Below, piece by piece: positions 1-8,921 of a stretch of DNA of 64,000 bases. Numbering within the stretch: position 1 is the first letter of the stretch; every line of letters begins with the position of its first letter. Source of the stretch: Streptomyces solicavernae (lineage in GTDB: Bacteria; Actinomycetota; Actinomycetes; Streptomycetales; Streptomycetaceae). The stretch covers positions 21,513 to 85,512 of the forward strand of contig NZ_JASCIR010000028.1 of the NCBI RefSeq assembly GCF_029968095.1. Direction: 5' to 3'. Both the position numbers and the translations under genes were made by a program. The notes below the pieces were generated by a model. That model was not told where the DNA came from. It searched no databases and was given only the letters and a program-made list of their open reading frames with translations.

Positions 1-138
1 CGCAAGGAAGTCATGGCCGAGATCGGCCTTACGGCACCGGACATCGCCCGCCAGGTCACCGGCCTCGTCGCCAAGCTGGACGGACGGTACGACAGCCCGG
101 CGGCCGACCGGAACACGGTGGAGCCCGCCCGCGACTGA
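1..138 (+). CDS. dxs: 1-deoxy-D-xylulose-5-phosphate synthase, C-terminal end only
   Basis: Only the last 45 codons are in the window, read in frame 1 from the first base to a TGA. The peptide contains AEIGLTAPDIARQVTGLVAK followed by a polar tail, which I recognise as the end of Streptomyces DXS. That enzyme is a thiamine-diphosphate transketolase-like protein that condenses pyruvate and glyceraldehyde 3-phosphate in the non-mevalonate isoprenoid pathway. None of its catalytic domains is visible here. The identification therefore rests on the C-terminal signature and on the following APC permease, a neighbour I remember for dxs in S. coelicolor. A strong hairpin follows the stop codon. Confidence 0.72.
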   Translation, partial: RKEVMAEIGLTAPDIARQVTGLVAKLDGRYDSPAADRNTVEPARD

Positions 139-170
139 CACGAAAAGGTGTCGCACACAAGGCGTCATCA

Positions 171-211
171 GGCCCGGTCCGGCCACTCCCTACGGGTGGC
201 CGGACCGGGCC
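171..211 (+). terminator. Rho-independent-type hairpin after dxs
   Basis: A 16-bp GC-rich perfect stem (ggcccggtccggccac pairing with its complement at 196-211) encloses a short loop and is followed by CTTTCG. It lies 33 bases after the dxs stop and 98 bases before the next start. Confidence 0.8.
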
Positions 212-308
212 TTTCGTGTGAAACTCCTTGCGATACGGGCATACCGGCACACAGACACGCCGCGCAGGTTTCGATCATGGCGAGCATCGTCAGCAAGGGA
301 GCACGCCC

Positions 309-1823
309 GTGAGCAGCAGCACACCTCCACCCCCCGGCGGACTGTTCCGCACCAAGACCGTCGAACAGTCCATCCAGGACACCGAGGAGCCGGAGCACGC
401 GCTCAGGAAGTCGCTGTCCGCCTGGGACCTGACGGTCTTCGGCGTCGGCGTCATCATCGGCACCGGCATCTTCGTCCTCACCGGCAAGGTGGCCAAGGAG
501 AACGCGGGCCCGGCGACCGCGCTGGCCTTCGTCGCCGCAGGCATCGTCTGCGCCCTGGCCGCCCTGTGCTACGCGGAGTTCGCGTCGACCGTGCCCGTCG
601 CCGGTTCGGCGTACACCTTCGCGTACGCCTCCATCGGCGAGTTGCCGGCCTGGATCATCGGATGGGACCTGGTCCTGGAGTTCGCGCTCGGCACGGCGGT
701 GGTCGCGGTCGGCTGGTCCGGCTATGTGCGCTCGCTGATGGACAACGTCGGCTGGCATCTGCCAACGGCGCTCGAAGGGCCGGATGTGCCAGGAGGAAGC
801 TTCGACATCCTGGCCTTCGTCCTGGTCCTGGTCCTGACCGTGATCCTGGTCCTCGGCATGAAACTGTCCGCCCAGTTCACCGCCCTGGTCGTCGCGATCA
901 AGGTCACCGTGGTCATGATCGTCATCGTCGCCGGTCTGTTCTTCGTCGTCGGCGACAACTACCAGCCGTTCATCCCCGACCCGGTCACCCCGGAGACCGG
1001 CGGCGCCTGGGAGACCGCCCCGCTGGTCCAGCTGATGTTCGGCTACGAGCCCACCAACTTCGGCGTGATGGGCATCTTCACCGCCGCCTCCATTGTCTTC
1101 TTCGCCTTCATCGGCTTCGACGTGGTGGCCACCGCCGCCGAGGAGACCAAGCTGCCGCAGCGCGACATGCCCCGCGGCATCCTCGGCTCCCTCCTCATCT
1201 GCACCGTCCTCTACGTGGCGGTGTCGCTGGTCGTCACCGGTATGCAGCACTACACCGAACTGTCCGTCACCGCCCCGCTCGCCGACGCCTTCAAGGCCTC
1301 CGGACACCCGTTCTACGCGGGCGTGATCAGCTTCGGCGCCGCCATCGGCCTCACGACGGTCTGTATGATCCTGCTGCTCGGCCAGACCCGGGTGTTCTTC
1401 GCGATGAGCCGGGACGGGCTGCTGCCGCGGTTCTTCGCCATCACCCACCCGAAGTTCCGCACCCCGTACCGGCCGACCATCCTGCTCGGCGTGGTCATCG
1501 CGGTCATCGCGGGCTTCACCAGCATCAACGAGCTGGCGACGCTGGTGAACATCGGCACCCTGTTCGCCTTCGTGGTCGTCGCCCTCGGCGTGCTGGTGCT
1601 CCGCCGCACCCGCCCCGACCTGCCCCGCGCCTTCCGCACCCCGTGGGTGCCGTTGCTGCCGCTCCTCTCCATCGCCGCCTCGCTGTGGCTGATGCTGAAC
1701 CTGCCGGGCGAGACCTGGCTCCGGTTCGGCGTGTGGATGGTCCTCGGCGTCATCGTGTACTTCGCGTACGGGCGCAGCCACAGCAGGCTGGGGCGCGCCC
1801 TGTCGGGCAGGGAGACCCGGTAG
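309..1823 (+). CDS. APC-family (cationic) amino-acid permease
   Basis: The gene encodes a 504-residue integral membrane transporter with about 12-14 hydrophobic segments. It belongs to the amino acid-polyamine-organocation superfamily and most resembles the CAT/YfnA group. The hallmark glycine-rich first helix GVGVIIGTGIFVLTGKVA is present near residues 45-62, and FIGFDVVATAAEETK, typical of this group's central helix, follows near residue 270. It presumably imports amino acids by proton symport across the cytoplasmic membrane; the substrate cannot be read from sequence. The GTG at 309 was chosen because AAGGGAG lies 7 bases upstream; an in-frame start at 228 has no such site. It appears to be a single-gene unit. 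Confidence 0.9.
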   Translation: MSSSTPPPPGGLFRTKTVEQSIQDTEEPEHALRKSLSAWDLTVFGVGVIIGTGIFVLTGKVAKENAGPATALAFVAAGIVCALAALCYAEFASTVPVAGSAYTFAYASIGELPAWIIGWDLVLEFALGTAVVAVGWSGYVRSLMDNVGWHLPTALEGPDVPGGSFDILAFVLVLVLTVILVLGMKLSAQFTALVVAIKVTVVMIVIVAGLFFVVGDNYQPFIPDPVTPETGGAWETAPLVQLMFGYEPTNFGVMGIFTAASIVFFAFIGFDVVATAAEETKLPQRDMPRGILGSLLICTVLYVAVSLVVTGMQHYTELSVTAPLADAFKASGHPFYAGVISFGAAIGLTTVCMILLLGQTRVFFAMSRDGLLPRFFAITHPKFRTPYRPTILLGVVIAVIAGFTSINELATLVNIGTLFAFVVVALGVLVLRRTRPDLPRAFRTPWVPLLPLLSIAASLWLMLNLPGETWLRFGVWMVLGVIVYFAYGRSHSRLGRALSGRETR

Positions 1824-1956
1824 GGGGCGGGGCTGTGACACTTGCGGCTCAGCCGCGGGGCGCTGAAGCCACCACGGCGCGGTAGTCGGTCGACGGGGAG
1901 CCGAGGGGGCAGGGGCGGCGGCCCCGGAGCTGCTGCAAGCAGATACCTTGGCACCC

Positions 1957-3459
1957 ATGCCGGCCGAGCAGCGTTCCGACGACCCACCCCGTAGCACGCC
2001 GGCGCTGCCGCACCAGCGCGTCGAACCAGGGGCACGCCCCGTCCGCACGCGGGCGGGGCGGTCCGCGTACTGGCCCCGGCTCATCGCCGCCCTGACCCTG
2101 CTCGCCTGCGTCACCCGCATCCCGTCGTTCCGGATCGAGCTGTGGAACCCCGACGAGGGCTTCCTCGCCGTCCAGGCAAGGCTGTTGGCCGACGGCGGCA
2201 CGCTCTACGAGACCGTCGTCGACCGTAAACCGCCCCTCCTGCCCTGGCTGTACGAGGGTGCCTTCGCGCTCTTCGGCGACGACTCGCTGCTGCCCCTGAA
2301 GGTCCTGGCCGTCCTGGCCCACCTCGCCACGGCCGTACTGCTCGCCTCGCTCGCCCGCCGCCGCTGGGGCGACGGCGCGGGCCGCACGGCCGGTGTGCTC
2401 TACCTGTTCCTGTCGATCGGGCTCAACCCCGAGGACACGCAGGCCGCCACGTTCGAGGTGTTCATGCTCCCGGCGACCGCAGCCGCCATGTGGCTCGCCG
2501 ACCGGCGCCGCTGGGCCTGGTGCGGTGCGGCCGTCGCCGCGGCCTTCCTCGCCAAGCAGACCGGTGGCGCCGTACTCCTGCCCGTGCTCTGGCTGTGGTG
2601 GCGCTCCGGTGCGCGCCGGGCCGGCATACTCCGGCTCGTGGCGGGCGCCGTCCTGCCCGTACTCGCGGCCGCCCTCGCCACCGACCCGCGCGGGTTCCTG
2701 TTCTGGACGGTCACCGGCTCCGGCGCGTACGCCTCCTTCACCGGCTCCGAACTGCACGTACTGTCACGGGCGTTGACCAACGCCGCGCTGCTCGCCGTCG
2801 CCTGCGCGGGGCTGCTCCCGGCCGTCGTGCGGGTGCTGCGGACCGCCCGCACCGGCGCCGCCGACCTGTGGCTGTGGTTCGGCGCGTCCGCCGTCGCCGT
2901 CTGCGTCGGCTTCCACTTCTTCGGCCACTACTACCTCCAACTGGTACCCGCCATCGCCCTGTTGGGCACCGCGGCCCTGCAGAGCCTGCCGCGCGACTGG
3001 ACCCCGGCGACGCTCACCACGTCCGCGCTCGCCTGCGCCCTGTTCCTCGGCTGGGGGATGCTCGCGCCGCGCCCCGACCTCGCGCACGCCGAACGGCTCG
3101 CGACGGCGATCGGCCGCGCCACGGACCCCGACGACCGCGTCCTCGTCTGGGGCATGCACCCCGAGACGTACTGGCTCGCCGACCGCACCCCCGCCTCCCG
3201 CTACCTCACCGCGGGCTTCCTCACCAACTACAGCGGCGGCCGCAACGGACCGCAGGTGGGCGAGAAGTACGCGGTCGACGGGGCCTGGGACGTGTTCCGT
3301 ACGGAAATGGCCGAGAACCCGCCGGACCTGATCGTCGACGACAGCCGGGGCAAGCCGTACGCCCCCGAAGCGCTGCCGACGCTCCGTGCCCTCCTCGCCG
3401 CCCGGTACGAGCAGACGGCGGTCGTGGAGAACGCGGTCATCTACCGCCGCACCGGATAG
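1957..3459 (+). CDS. GT-C fold membrane glycosyltransferase (ArnT/PMT-like)
   Basis: The 500-residue polytopic protein has a cytoplasmic basic N-terminus, then a first external loop with NPDEGF, the acidic pair expected of lipid-linked-sugar GT-C transferases. About nine further hydrophobic helices and a short soluble C-terminal domain (around residues 370-500) follow. Such enzymes move a sugar from a polyprenyl-phosphate donor to a cell-surface acceptor on the outer face of the membrane. The acceptor is unknown. The ATG at 1957 is preferred, although a TTG three codons earlier is in frame. No clear Shine-Dalgarno is seen, and the AGATACCTT just upstream could be a promoter -10 for a near-leaderless transcript. 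The end overlaps the convergent NYN gene by 19 bases. Confidence 0.8.
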   Translation: MPAEQRSDDPPRSTPALPHQRVEPGARPVRTRAGRSAYWPRLIAALTLLACVTRIPSFRIELWNPDEGFLAVQARLLADGGTLYETVVDRKPPLLPWLYEGAFALFGDDSLLPLKVLAVLAHLATAVLLASLARRRWGDGAGRTAGVLYLFLSIGLNPEDTQAATFEVFMLPATAAAMWLADRRRWAWCGAAVAAAFLAKQTGGAVLLPVLWLWWRSGARRAGILRLVAGAVLPVLAAALATDPRGFLFWTVTGSGAYASFTGSELHVLSRALTNAALLAVACAGLLPAVVRVLRTARTGAADLWLWFGASAVAVCVGFHFFGHYYLQLVPAIALLGTAALQSLPRDWTPATLTTSALACALFLGWGMLAPRPDLAHAERLATAIGRATDPDDRVLVWGMHPETYWLADRTPASRYLTAGFLTNYSGGRNGPQVGEKYAVDGAWDVFRTEMAENPPDLIVDDSRGKPYAPEALPTLRALLAARYEQTAVVENAVIYRRTG

Positions 3460-3818
3460 ACCGTACGCGGCCCGACGCACACCGCGCCCAACTCCTCGAC
3501 CCTGCGCCGCAGTTCACGGTCGGCGGTGACCACGACGACCGTGGCCTGAGCCGCTTCGGCGACCAGCTCCACGATCCGGTCGTCGCCGCTCCCGGGCGCC
3601 GCATCCACCCGTACGCCTGGCACGGACTCCACGCCGCGCGCCGCGCCCTCCACGACGAGCAGCAGGTCGAGGGGGCCGGGGTGGCCGTCGATGCCGACGT
3701 CCGCGTAGGCGACGAGGCCGTCCCGCAGCCGCTCCGCCGCGCCCCTGCGGTCCCGCCACCAGCCGTCCGGCACCGATCCGACGGTGTTGGCGGCGTCCAC
3801 GACGAGCAGAGTGCGCAT
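3441..3818 (-). CDS. NYN/PIN-like domain protein, putative RNase
   Basis: The 125-residue soluble protein starts with LLVVDAANTVGS, the Asp-containing first strand of NYN/PIN nucleases. It continues with DDRIVEL and ends its core with VVTADRELRRRV, which supplies further acidic residues in the right order for a metal-dependent RNase. Actinobacterial databases often call such genes NTP pyrophosphohydrolase, but the visible motifs fit NYN better. The enzymatic role is inferred only from fold family. It is convergent with the glycosyltransferase and shares 19 bp with its 3' end, so antisense interference between the two transcripts is possible. Confidence 0.7.
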   Translation of the reverse strand: MRTLLVVDAANTVGSVPDGWWRDRRGAAERLRDGLVAYADVGIDGHPGPLDLLLVVEGAARGVESVPGVRVDAAPGSGDDRIVELVAEAAQATVVVVTADRELRRRVEELGAVCVGPRTVYPVRR

Positions 3819-3857
3819 GCGCCGACCCTCTCACGTCGTACGACTCCCGACGCACCG

Positions 3858-3891
3858 CTGCCCCCGGCGCCGACGAGGGCACCGGGGGCAG
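3858..3891 (-). terminator. Hairpin downstream of the fad operon
   Basis: A 14-bp stem (one G-U pair) with a six-base loop lies immediately after the stop of the 3-hydroxyacyl-CoA dehydrogenase gene, which reads leftward. No strong U-run follows, as is usual in Streptomyces. Confidence 0.6.
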
Positions 3892-3908
3892 CCGTACAAG
3901 CCAGGAGA

Positions 3909-6041
3909 CTACGCGGGCACGCTCGCCACGCCCTGCTCCAGGAACCGCTTGCCGGTGACGCGCTCGGAGACGCCCGCACGGTCCAGGTACGGCGTGATGC
4001 CGCCCAGGTGGAAGGGCCAGCCGGCGCCGGTGATCAGGCACAGGTCGATGTCCTGGGCCTCGGCGACGACACCCTCGTCGAGCATCAGGCCGATCTCCTG
4101 GGCCACCGCGTCGAGCACGCGGTCGCGGACCTGTTCCTCCGTCAGGACGCTGTCGCCCTGCTTGAGGAGGGCCTGGACCTCGGGGTCCAGCTCGGGCGCA
4201 CCGCTGTCGTAGACGTAGAAGCCGCGCTTGCCGGCGTCCACGACGGCCTTCAGGTTCGGGGAGACCTTGAAGCGCTCCGGGAAGGCGCGGTTCAGGGTCT
4301 CCGAGACGTGCAGGCCGATCGCCGGGCCGACCAGCTCCAGGAGTACGAGGGGCGACATCGGCAGGCCGAGCGGCTCGACGGCCTTCTCGGTGAGGGCGAC
4401 CGGGGTGCCCTCGTCGATGACGTTCTGCACCTCGCCCATGAAGCGGGTCAGGATGCGGTTGACGACGAATGCCGGGGCGTCCTTCACCAGGACCGCGGTC
4501 TTCTTCAGCTTCTTGGCGACACCGAAGGCCGTGGCCAGCGAGGCGTCGTCGGTCTGCTCGCCACGGACGATCTCCAGGAGCGGCAGCACGGCGACCGGGT
4601 TGAAGAAGTGGAAGCCGACGACCCGCTCGGGGTGCTTCAGCTTCGACGCCATCTCGGTGACCGAGAGCGAGGAGGTGTTGGTGGCGAAGATCGCGTGCGC
4701 CGGGGCGACGGCCTCGACCTCCGCGAACACCTGCTGCTTGACGCCGATCTCCTCGAAGACGGCCTCGATGACGAAGTCGGCGTCGGAGAAGCCCTCGGCC
4801 TTGTCGAGTACACCGGTGACCAGGGCCTTCAGGCGGTTGGCCTTGTCCTGGTTGATACGGCCCTTGCCGAGCAGCTTGTCGATCTCGGCGTGGACGTAGC
4901 CCACACCCTTGTCGACACGCTCCTGGTCGATGTCGGTCAGCACGACCGGCACCTCCAGGCGGCGCAGGAACAGCAGTGCGAGCTGGCTGGCCATCAGACC
5001 GGCGCCCACGACGCCGACCTTGCTGACCGGACGCGCCAGGTCCTTCGACGGGGCGCCCGCGGGACGCTTGCCGCGCTTCTGCACCAGGTTGAACGCGTAG
5101 AGCCCGGCCCGCAGTTCACCGCCCATGATCAGGTCGGCGAGCGCCTGGTCCTCGGCGTCGAACCCGGCCTGCAGGTCGCCGTCCTTGGCGGCGGCGATGA
5201 TGTCGAGCGCGCGGTACGCGGCCGGGGCGGCGCCGTGCACCTTGGAGTCGGCGATGAACCGGCCCTTGGCGACGGCCTGGTCCCAGGCCTCACCGCGGTC
5301 CACCTCGGGACGCTCCACCGTCACATCGCCGCCCAGGACCTTCGCGGTCCACAGCAGCGACTGCTCCAGGAAGTCCGCACCCTCGAACAGCGCGTCCGCG
5401 ATGCCGAGTTCGAAGACCTGCTTGCCCTTGAGCTGGCGGTTCTGGTTGAGCGAGTTCTCGATGATGACCTGGACGGCCCTCTCGGCGCCGATCAGGTTCG
5501 GAAGGAGCGCGCAGCCGCCCCAGCCGGGCACCAGGCCGAGGAAGACCTCGGGCAGCGAGAACGCGGGCAGCGCCTTGGACACGGTGCGGTAGGTGCAGTG
5601 CAGACCGGCTTCGACACCGCCGCCCATGGCCGCGCCGTTGTAGTACGCGAAGGTCGGCACGGCCAGACCGGCGAGACGCTTGAAGACGTCGTGCCCGCCC
5701 TTGCCGATGGCCAGCGCGTCCGAGTGCTGCTTCAGCAGCTCGACGCCCTTGAGGTCCGCGCCGACGGCGAAGATGAACGGCTTGCCGGTGAGGCCGACGC
5801 CGACGATGTCACCGGCCTTGGCCTCCGCCTCGACCTGGTCGATCGCGGTGTTCAGGTTCCCGAGCGACTGCGGGCCGAAGGTGGTCGGCTTGGTGTGGTC
5901 CAGGCCGTTGTCGAGCGTGATCAGGGCGAACTTGCCTGCCCCGTAAGGCAGTTCGAGGTGGCGTACGTGCGCCTGCGTCACTACCTCGTCGGGGAACAGC
6001 GTGGCCGCGCCCTTCAGAAGCTCAGCGGTGGTGGTGCTCAC
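3909..6041 (-). CDS. fadB: Trifunctional beta-oxidation subunit: enoyl-CoA hydratase / 3-hydroxyacyl-CoA dehydrogenase
   Basis: The 710-residue cytosolic enzyme has a crotonase domain in residues about 1-290, with an oxyanion-hole region FAVGADLKG and the AAMGGGVEAGL segment. An NAD-binding Rossmann domain follows (GVVGAGLMASQLA near residue 325), then the 3HCDH domains with HFFNPVAVLPLLEIV. It hydrates trans-2-enoyl-CoA and oxidises the 3-hydroxyacyl-CoA to the 3-ketoacyl-CoA, which the thiolase encoded just upstream cleaves. The GTG start at 6041 shares the GTGA overlap with the thiolase stop and has GGAGGCGACAA in front of it, indicating translational coupling. Length and domain order are normal for actinobacterial FadB-type proteins. 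Confidence 0.93.
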   Translation of the reverse strand: MSTTTAELLKGAATLFPDEVVTQAHVRHLELPYGAGKFALITLDNGLDHTKPTTFGPQSLGNLNTAIDQVEAEAKAGDIVGVGLTGKPFIFAVGADLKGVELLKQHSDALAIGKGGHDVFKRLAGLAVPTFAYYNGAAMGGGVEAGLHCTYRTVSKALPAFSLPEVFLGLVPGWGGCALLPNLIGAERAVQVIIENSLNQNRQLKGKQVFELGIADALFEGADFLEQSLLWTAKVLGGDVTVERPEVDRGEAWDQAVAKGRFIADSKVHGAAPAAYRALDIIAAAKDGDLQAGFDAEDQALADLIMGGELRAGLYAFNLVQKRGKRPAGAPSKDLARPVSKVGVVGAGLMASQLALLFLRRLEVPVVLTDIDQERVDKGVGYVHAEIDKLLGKGRINQDKANRLKALVTGVLDKAEGFSDADFVIEAVFEEIGVKQQVFAEVEAVAPAHAIFATNTSSLSVTEMASKLKHPERVVGFHFFNPVAVLPLLEIVRGEQTDDASLATAFGVAKKLKKTAVLVKDAPAFVVNRILTRFMGEVQNVIDEGTPVALTEKAVEPLGLPMSPLVLLELVGPAIGLHVSETLNRAFPERFKVSPNLKAVVDAGKRGFYVYDSGAPELDPEVQALLKQGDSVLTEEQVRDRVLDAVAQEIGLMLDEGVVAEAQDIDLCLITGAGWPFHLGGITPYLDRAGVSERVTGKRFLEQGVASVPA

Positions 6042-7264
6042 TTGTCGCCTCCGGCGTCCTTGTGGTGCGGGTTCTCCCAGATGACCGTGGCGCCCATGCC
6101 GAAGCCGACGCACATGGTGGTGAGGCCGTAACGGACCTCCGGCTGCTCCTCGAACTGCCGCGCCAGCTGCGTCATCAGACGCACGCCGGAGGAGGCGAGG
6201 GGGTGACCGAACGCGATGGCGCCGCCGTACTGGTTGACGCGCGCGTCGTCGTCGGCGATGCCGTAGTGCTCCAGGAAGGCGAGCACCTGCACGGCGAACG
6301 CCTCGTTGACCTCGAACAGGCCGATGTCACCGATGCCGAGTTCGGCCTTGGCGAGCGCCTTCTCGGTCGCGGGGATCGGGCCGTAGCCCATCACCTCGGG
6401 CTCGACACCCGCGAAGGCGTACGACACGAGGCGCATCTTGACCGGCAGGCCGTTCTCGCGCGCGAACTCCTCGGAGGCGATCAGCGAGGCCGTGGCGCCG
6501 TCGTTGAGCCCCGCGGCGTTACCGGCGGTGACGCGGCCGTGCGTACGGAACGGCGTCTTGAGGCCCGCGAGGTTCTCCAGCGTCGTGCCCGGACGCATCG
6601 GCTCGTCGGCGGTGGCGAGGCCCCAGCCGGTCTCACCGGCCTCCTCGTTCGTCCGGCGTACGGAGATCGGCACCAGGTCGGCCTGGATCCTGCCGTCGGC
6701 GTACGCCTTGGCGGCCTTCTCCTGCGAGCGCACCGCGTACTCGTCGGCGCGCTGCTTGGTGATGCTCGGGTAGCGGTCGTGCAGGTTCTCGGCGGTCATG
6801 CCCATGAACAGGGCGGACTCGTCGACCAGCTTCTCGCTGACGAACCGCGGGTTCGGGTCGACGCCCTCACCCATCGGGTGGCGGCCCATGTGCTCCACGC
6901 CACCGGCGACGGCGACGTCGTACGCGCCGAAGGCGACACCGCCGGCCATGGCGGTCACGGCGGTCAGGGCGCCGGCGCACATGCGGTCGATGGAGTAACC
7001 GGGCACCGACTGCGGAAGCCCGGCGAGGATGCCCGCGGTGCGGCCCAGGGTCAGACCCTGGTCACCGATCTGCGTGGTCGCGGCGATGGCGACCTCGTCG
7101 ATCTTGGCGGGGTCGAGGTTCGGGTTGCGGCGCAGCAGCTCCCGGATGGACTTCACGACGAGATCGTCGGCGCGGGTCTCGTGGTAGATGCCCTTCGGGC
7201 CCGCCTTGCCGAACGGGGTGCGGACGCCGTCGACGAAGACGACGTCCCTGACGGTACGAGGCAC
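6038..7264 (-). CDS. fadA: Acetyl-CoA acyltransferase (thiolase)
   Basis: The 408-residue thiolase catalyses the last step of fatty-acid beta-oxidation, cleaving 3-ketoacyl-CoA with CoA. The nucleophilic cysteine is in RMCAGALTAV (about residue 93), the activating histidine in AFGHPLASSG, and the second catalytic cysteine in TMCVGFGMGA near the end. The start is the GTG at 7264, preceded by GGAGGAGAGCCATC; in-frame codons further upstream only add a low-complexity extension. It is the first gene of a two-gene operon and overlaps fadB by 4 bases. The operon promoter must lie between 7265 and 7400. Confidence 0.93.
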   Translation of the reverse strand: MPRTVRDVVFVDGVRTPFGKAGPKGIYHETRADDLVVKSIRELLRRNPNLDPAKIDEVAIAATTQIGDQGLTLGRTAGILAGLPQSVPGYSIDRMCAGALTAVTAMAGGVAFGAYDVAVAGGVEHMGRHPMGEGVDPNPRFVSEKLVDESALFMGMTAENLHDRYPSITKQRADEYAVRSQEKAAKAYADGRIQADLVPISVRRTNEEAGETGWGLATADEPMRPGTTLENLAGLKTPFRTHGRVTAGNAAGLNDGATASLIASEEFARENGLPVKMRLVSYAFAGVEPEVMGYGPIPATEKALAKAELGIGDIGLFEVNEAFAVQVLAFLEHYGIADDDARVNQYGGAIAFGHPLASSGVRLMTQLARQFEEQPEVRYGLTTMCVGFGMGATVIWENPHHKDAGGDK

Positions 7265-7406
7265 GATGGCTCTCCTCCAGGGGTGCGGGATCGCTGCCGC
7301 TGGGCGTGCTCCGGCGGCTACGGCACTCATGCTACTTGCCGGTAACCAAGCGGACCAGGCCCCCCGCCCGGAGCGGCGAAGGTCACACTCCGTGGGGGGA
7401 GATGCG

Positions 7407-7445
7407 AAACGCCGGAGAGGCTGGGATTCAGCCTCTCCGGCGTTT
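7407..7445 (-). terminator. Perfect hairpin terminator of the RNase D gene
   Basis: A perfect 17-bp stem (left arm 7407-7423) with a five-base loop lies 70 bases past the leftward rnd stop. Read leftward, the arm ends in TTT. It insulates rnd from the fad operon promoter. Confidence 0.8.
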
Positions 7446-7517
7446 GGGGCGGGGTCCCCCTTGGGGTCCGGGGCGGAGCCCCAGTCCGGGAAGGGGCGGG
7501 GTGGGGAAGAAGGAGCC

Positions 7518-8807
7518 CTACCCGGCCCCGGCAGCCAGCGCCTCCACCAGTACCGGCGTCACCTGCTCGATCTGCCAGGCCCGGGCCCCGTACCCGGAGA
7601 GCGCCGCGGCGACGGACTCCGCGTCGAGGGGTGTCGGCGGCTCCCAGCACACCCGCCGGACCGTGTCCGGCGTGATCAGGTTCTCCTGCGGCATGGCCAG
7701 CTCCTCCGCGAGCGCCGTCACCGCGGCCCGCGCCGCCGAGAGGCGGGCCGCCGCCGCCGGGTCGCGGTCCGCCCACGAGCGGGGCGGCGGCGGGCCCGTC
7801 AACTGCTGGCCGGGCTGCGGGAGTTCGCTCTCCGGCAGGGCCTTCGCACGGTCCACGGCGGCCTGCCACTGCTCCAGCTGACGCTGGCTCGTACGGTTGC
7901 CGAACCCCTGCAGCTGCCGCAGCGCCTGCACGTGGGGCGGCAGCGCGAGCGCGGCCTCCACGATCGCGGCGTCGCCGAGCACCTTGCCGGGCGACACGTC
8001 ACGCCGCTGCGCCACCTTGTCGCGGGCCGTCCACAGCTCCCGTACGACCGCCATCTGCCGGCGTCGGCGCACCTTGTGCATCCCGGACGTGCGCCGCCAC
8101 GGGTCCTTGCGCGGGGGCGGCGGCGGGGCACTGGCGATCGCGTCGAACTCCTGGTGCGCCCAGTCCAGCTTGCCCTGCCGGTCCAGCTCCTTCTCCAGGC
8201 TGTCGCGCAGGTCCACGAGGAGCTCCACGTCGAGCGCGGCGTACCGCAGCCAGGGGTCGGGCAGCGGCCGCGTCGACCAGTCGACGGCGGAGTGGCCCTT
8301 CTCCAGTACGTACCCGAGCACCGACTCCACCATCGCGCCGAGGCCGACGCGCGGGAAGCCCGCGAGCCGTCCGGCCAGCTCGGTGTCGAAGATGCGGGTG
8401 GGGATCATGCCTATTTCGCGCAGGCACGGCAGATCCTGAGTCGCGGCGTGCAGCACCCACTCGGCATCCGCGATCGCCGCCCCGAGCCCTGACAGGTCGG
8501 GGCAGGCGATCGGGTCGATCAGGGCGCTGCCGGCTCCTTCGCGGCGCAGCTGTACGAGATAGGCGCGCTGGCCGTAGCGGTAGCCGGAGGCCCGCTCGGC
8601 GTCCACGGCGACGGGTCCCCGGCCGGCGGCGAAGGCGGCGACGACCTCGGCGAGCGAGTTCTCGTCGGCGATCACCTCGGGGATGCCCTCGCGCGGTTCG
8701 AGCAGCGGAATCGGCTCTCCCTCGGGGGCTGCGACGCCTTCGTCCGGAGGAGCGCCTCCGGTGGTTCGCAGTGGTCTGTCTTCTGCGGTCTCTTGGGCGT
8801 CGGTCAC
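7518..8807 (-). CDS. Ribonuclease D-like 3'-5' exonuclease with HRDC domain
   Basis: The 429-residue protein has a DEDD-type 3'-5' exonuclease domain in residues about 45-215: VAVDAERASG gives the first D-x-E pair, IFDTELAGRL the third acid and RYAALDVELLVDL the fourth. An HRDC domain follows at about 230-310. RNase D trims the 3' ends of tRNA precursors and other stable RNAs. The N-terminal 40 residues are acidic and probably disordered. The GTG start at 8807 gives the expected family length. It is transcribed as a single gene with hairpins on both sides. In S. coelicolor the same gene lies between the thiolase and whiI, which supports the assignment. Confidence 0.88.
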   Translation of the reverse strand: MTDAQETAEDRPLRTTGGAPPDEGVAAPEGEPIPLLEPREGIPEVIADENSLAEVVAAFAAGRGPVAVDAERASGYRYGQRAYLVQLRREGAGSALIDPIACPDLSGLGAAIADAEWVLHAATQDLPCLREIGMIPTRIFDTELAGRLAGFPRVGLGAMVESVLGYVLEKGHSAVDWSTRPLPDPWLRYAALDVELLVDLRDSLEKELDRQGKLDWAHQEFDAIASAPPPPPRKDPWRRTSGMHKVRRRRQMAVVRELWTARDKVAQRRDVSPGKVLGDAAIVEAALALPPHVQALRQLQGFGNRTSQRQLEQWQAAVDRAKALPESELPQPGQQLTGPPPPRSWADRDPAAAARLSAARAAVTALAEELAMPQENLITPDTVRRVCWEPPTPLDAESVAAALSGYGARAWQIEQVTPVLVEALAAGAG

Positions 8808-8831
8808 CGGTCAAGGGTATCTGTGCGAGCA

Positions 8832-8869
8832 CGGCGCCCGCCGACGGAACGTTCCGTCGGCGGGCGCCG
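8832..8869 (-). terminator. Perfect 38-bp palindrome downstream of whiI
   Basis: The sequence is an uninterrupted inverted repeat with 19-bp arms and no loop, centred between 8850 and 8851. It sits between the whiI stop at 8922 and the rnd start at 8807. It probably acts as a terminator for whiI; the lack of a loop also makes it a candidate cruciform or protein-binding site. Confidence 0.6.
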
Positions 8870-8921
8870 GACTGATGTGCTGGGTTATCGGGCGGTATGT
8901 ACTGCTCTGGGATGTCGACGG

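Noticed and set aside
2490..6131. Long open frame of about 1200 codons on the plus strand
   Set aside because: It overlaps the end of the glycosyltransferase and is antisense to fadB, which has full motifs on the other strand; its composition is Arg/Val/Asp-rich with no domain.
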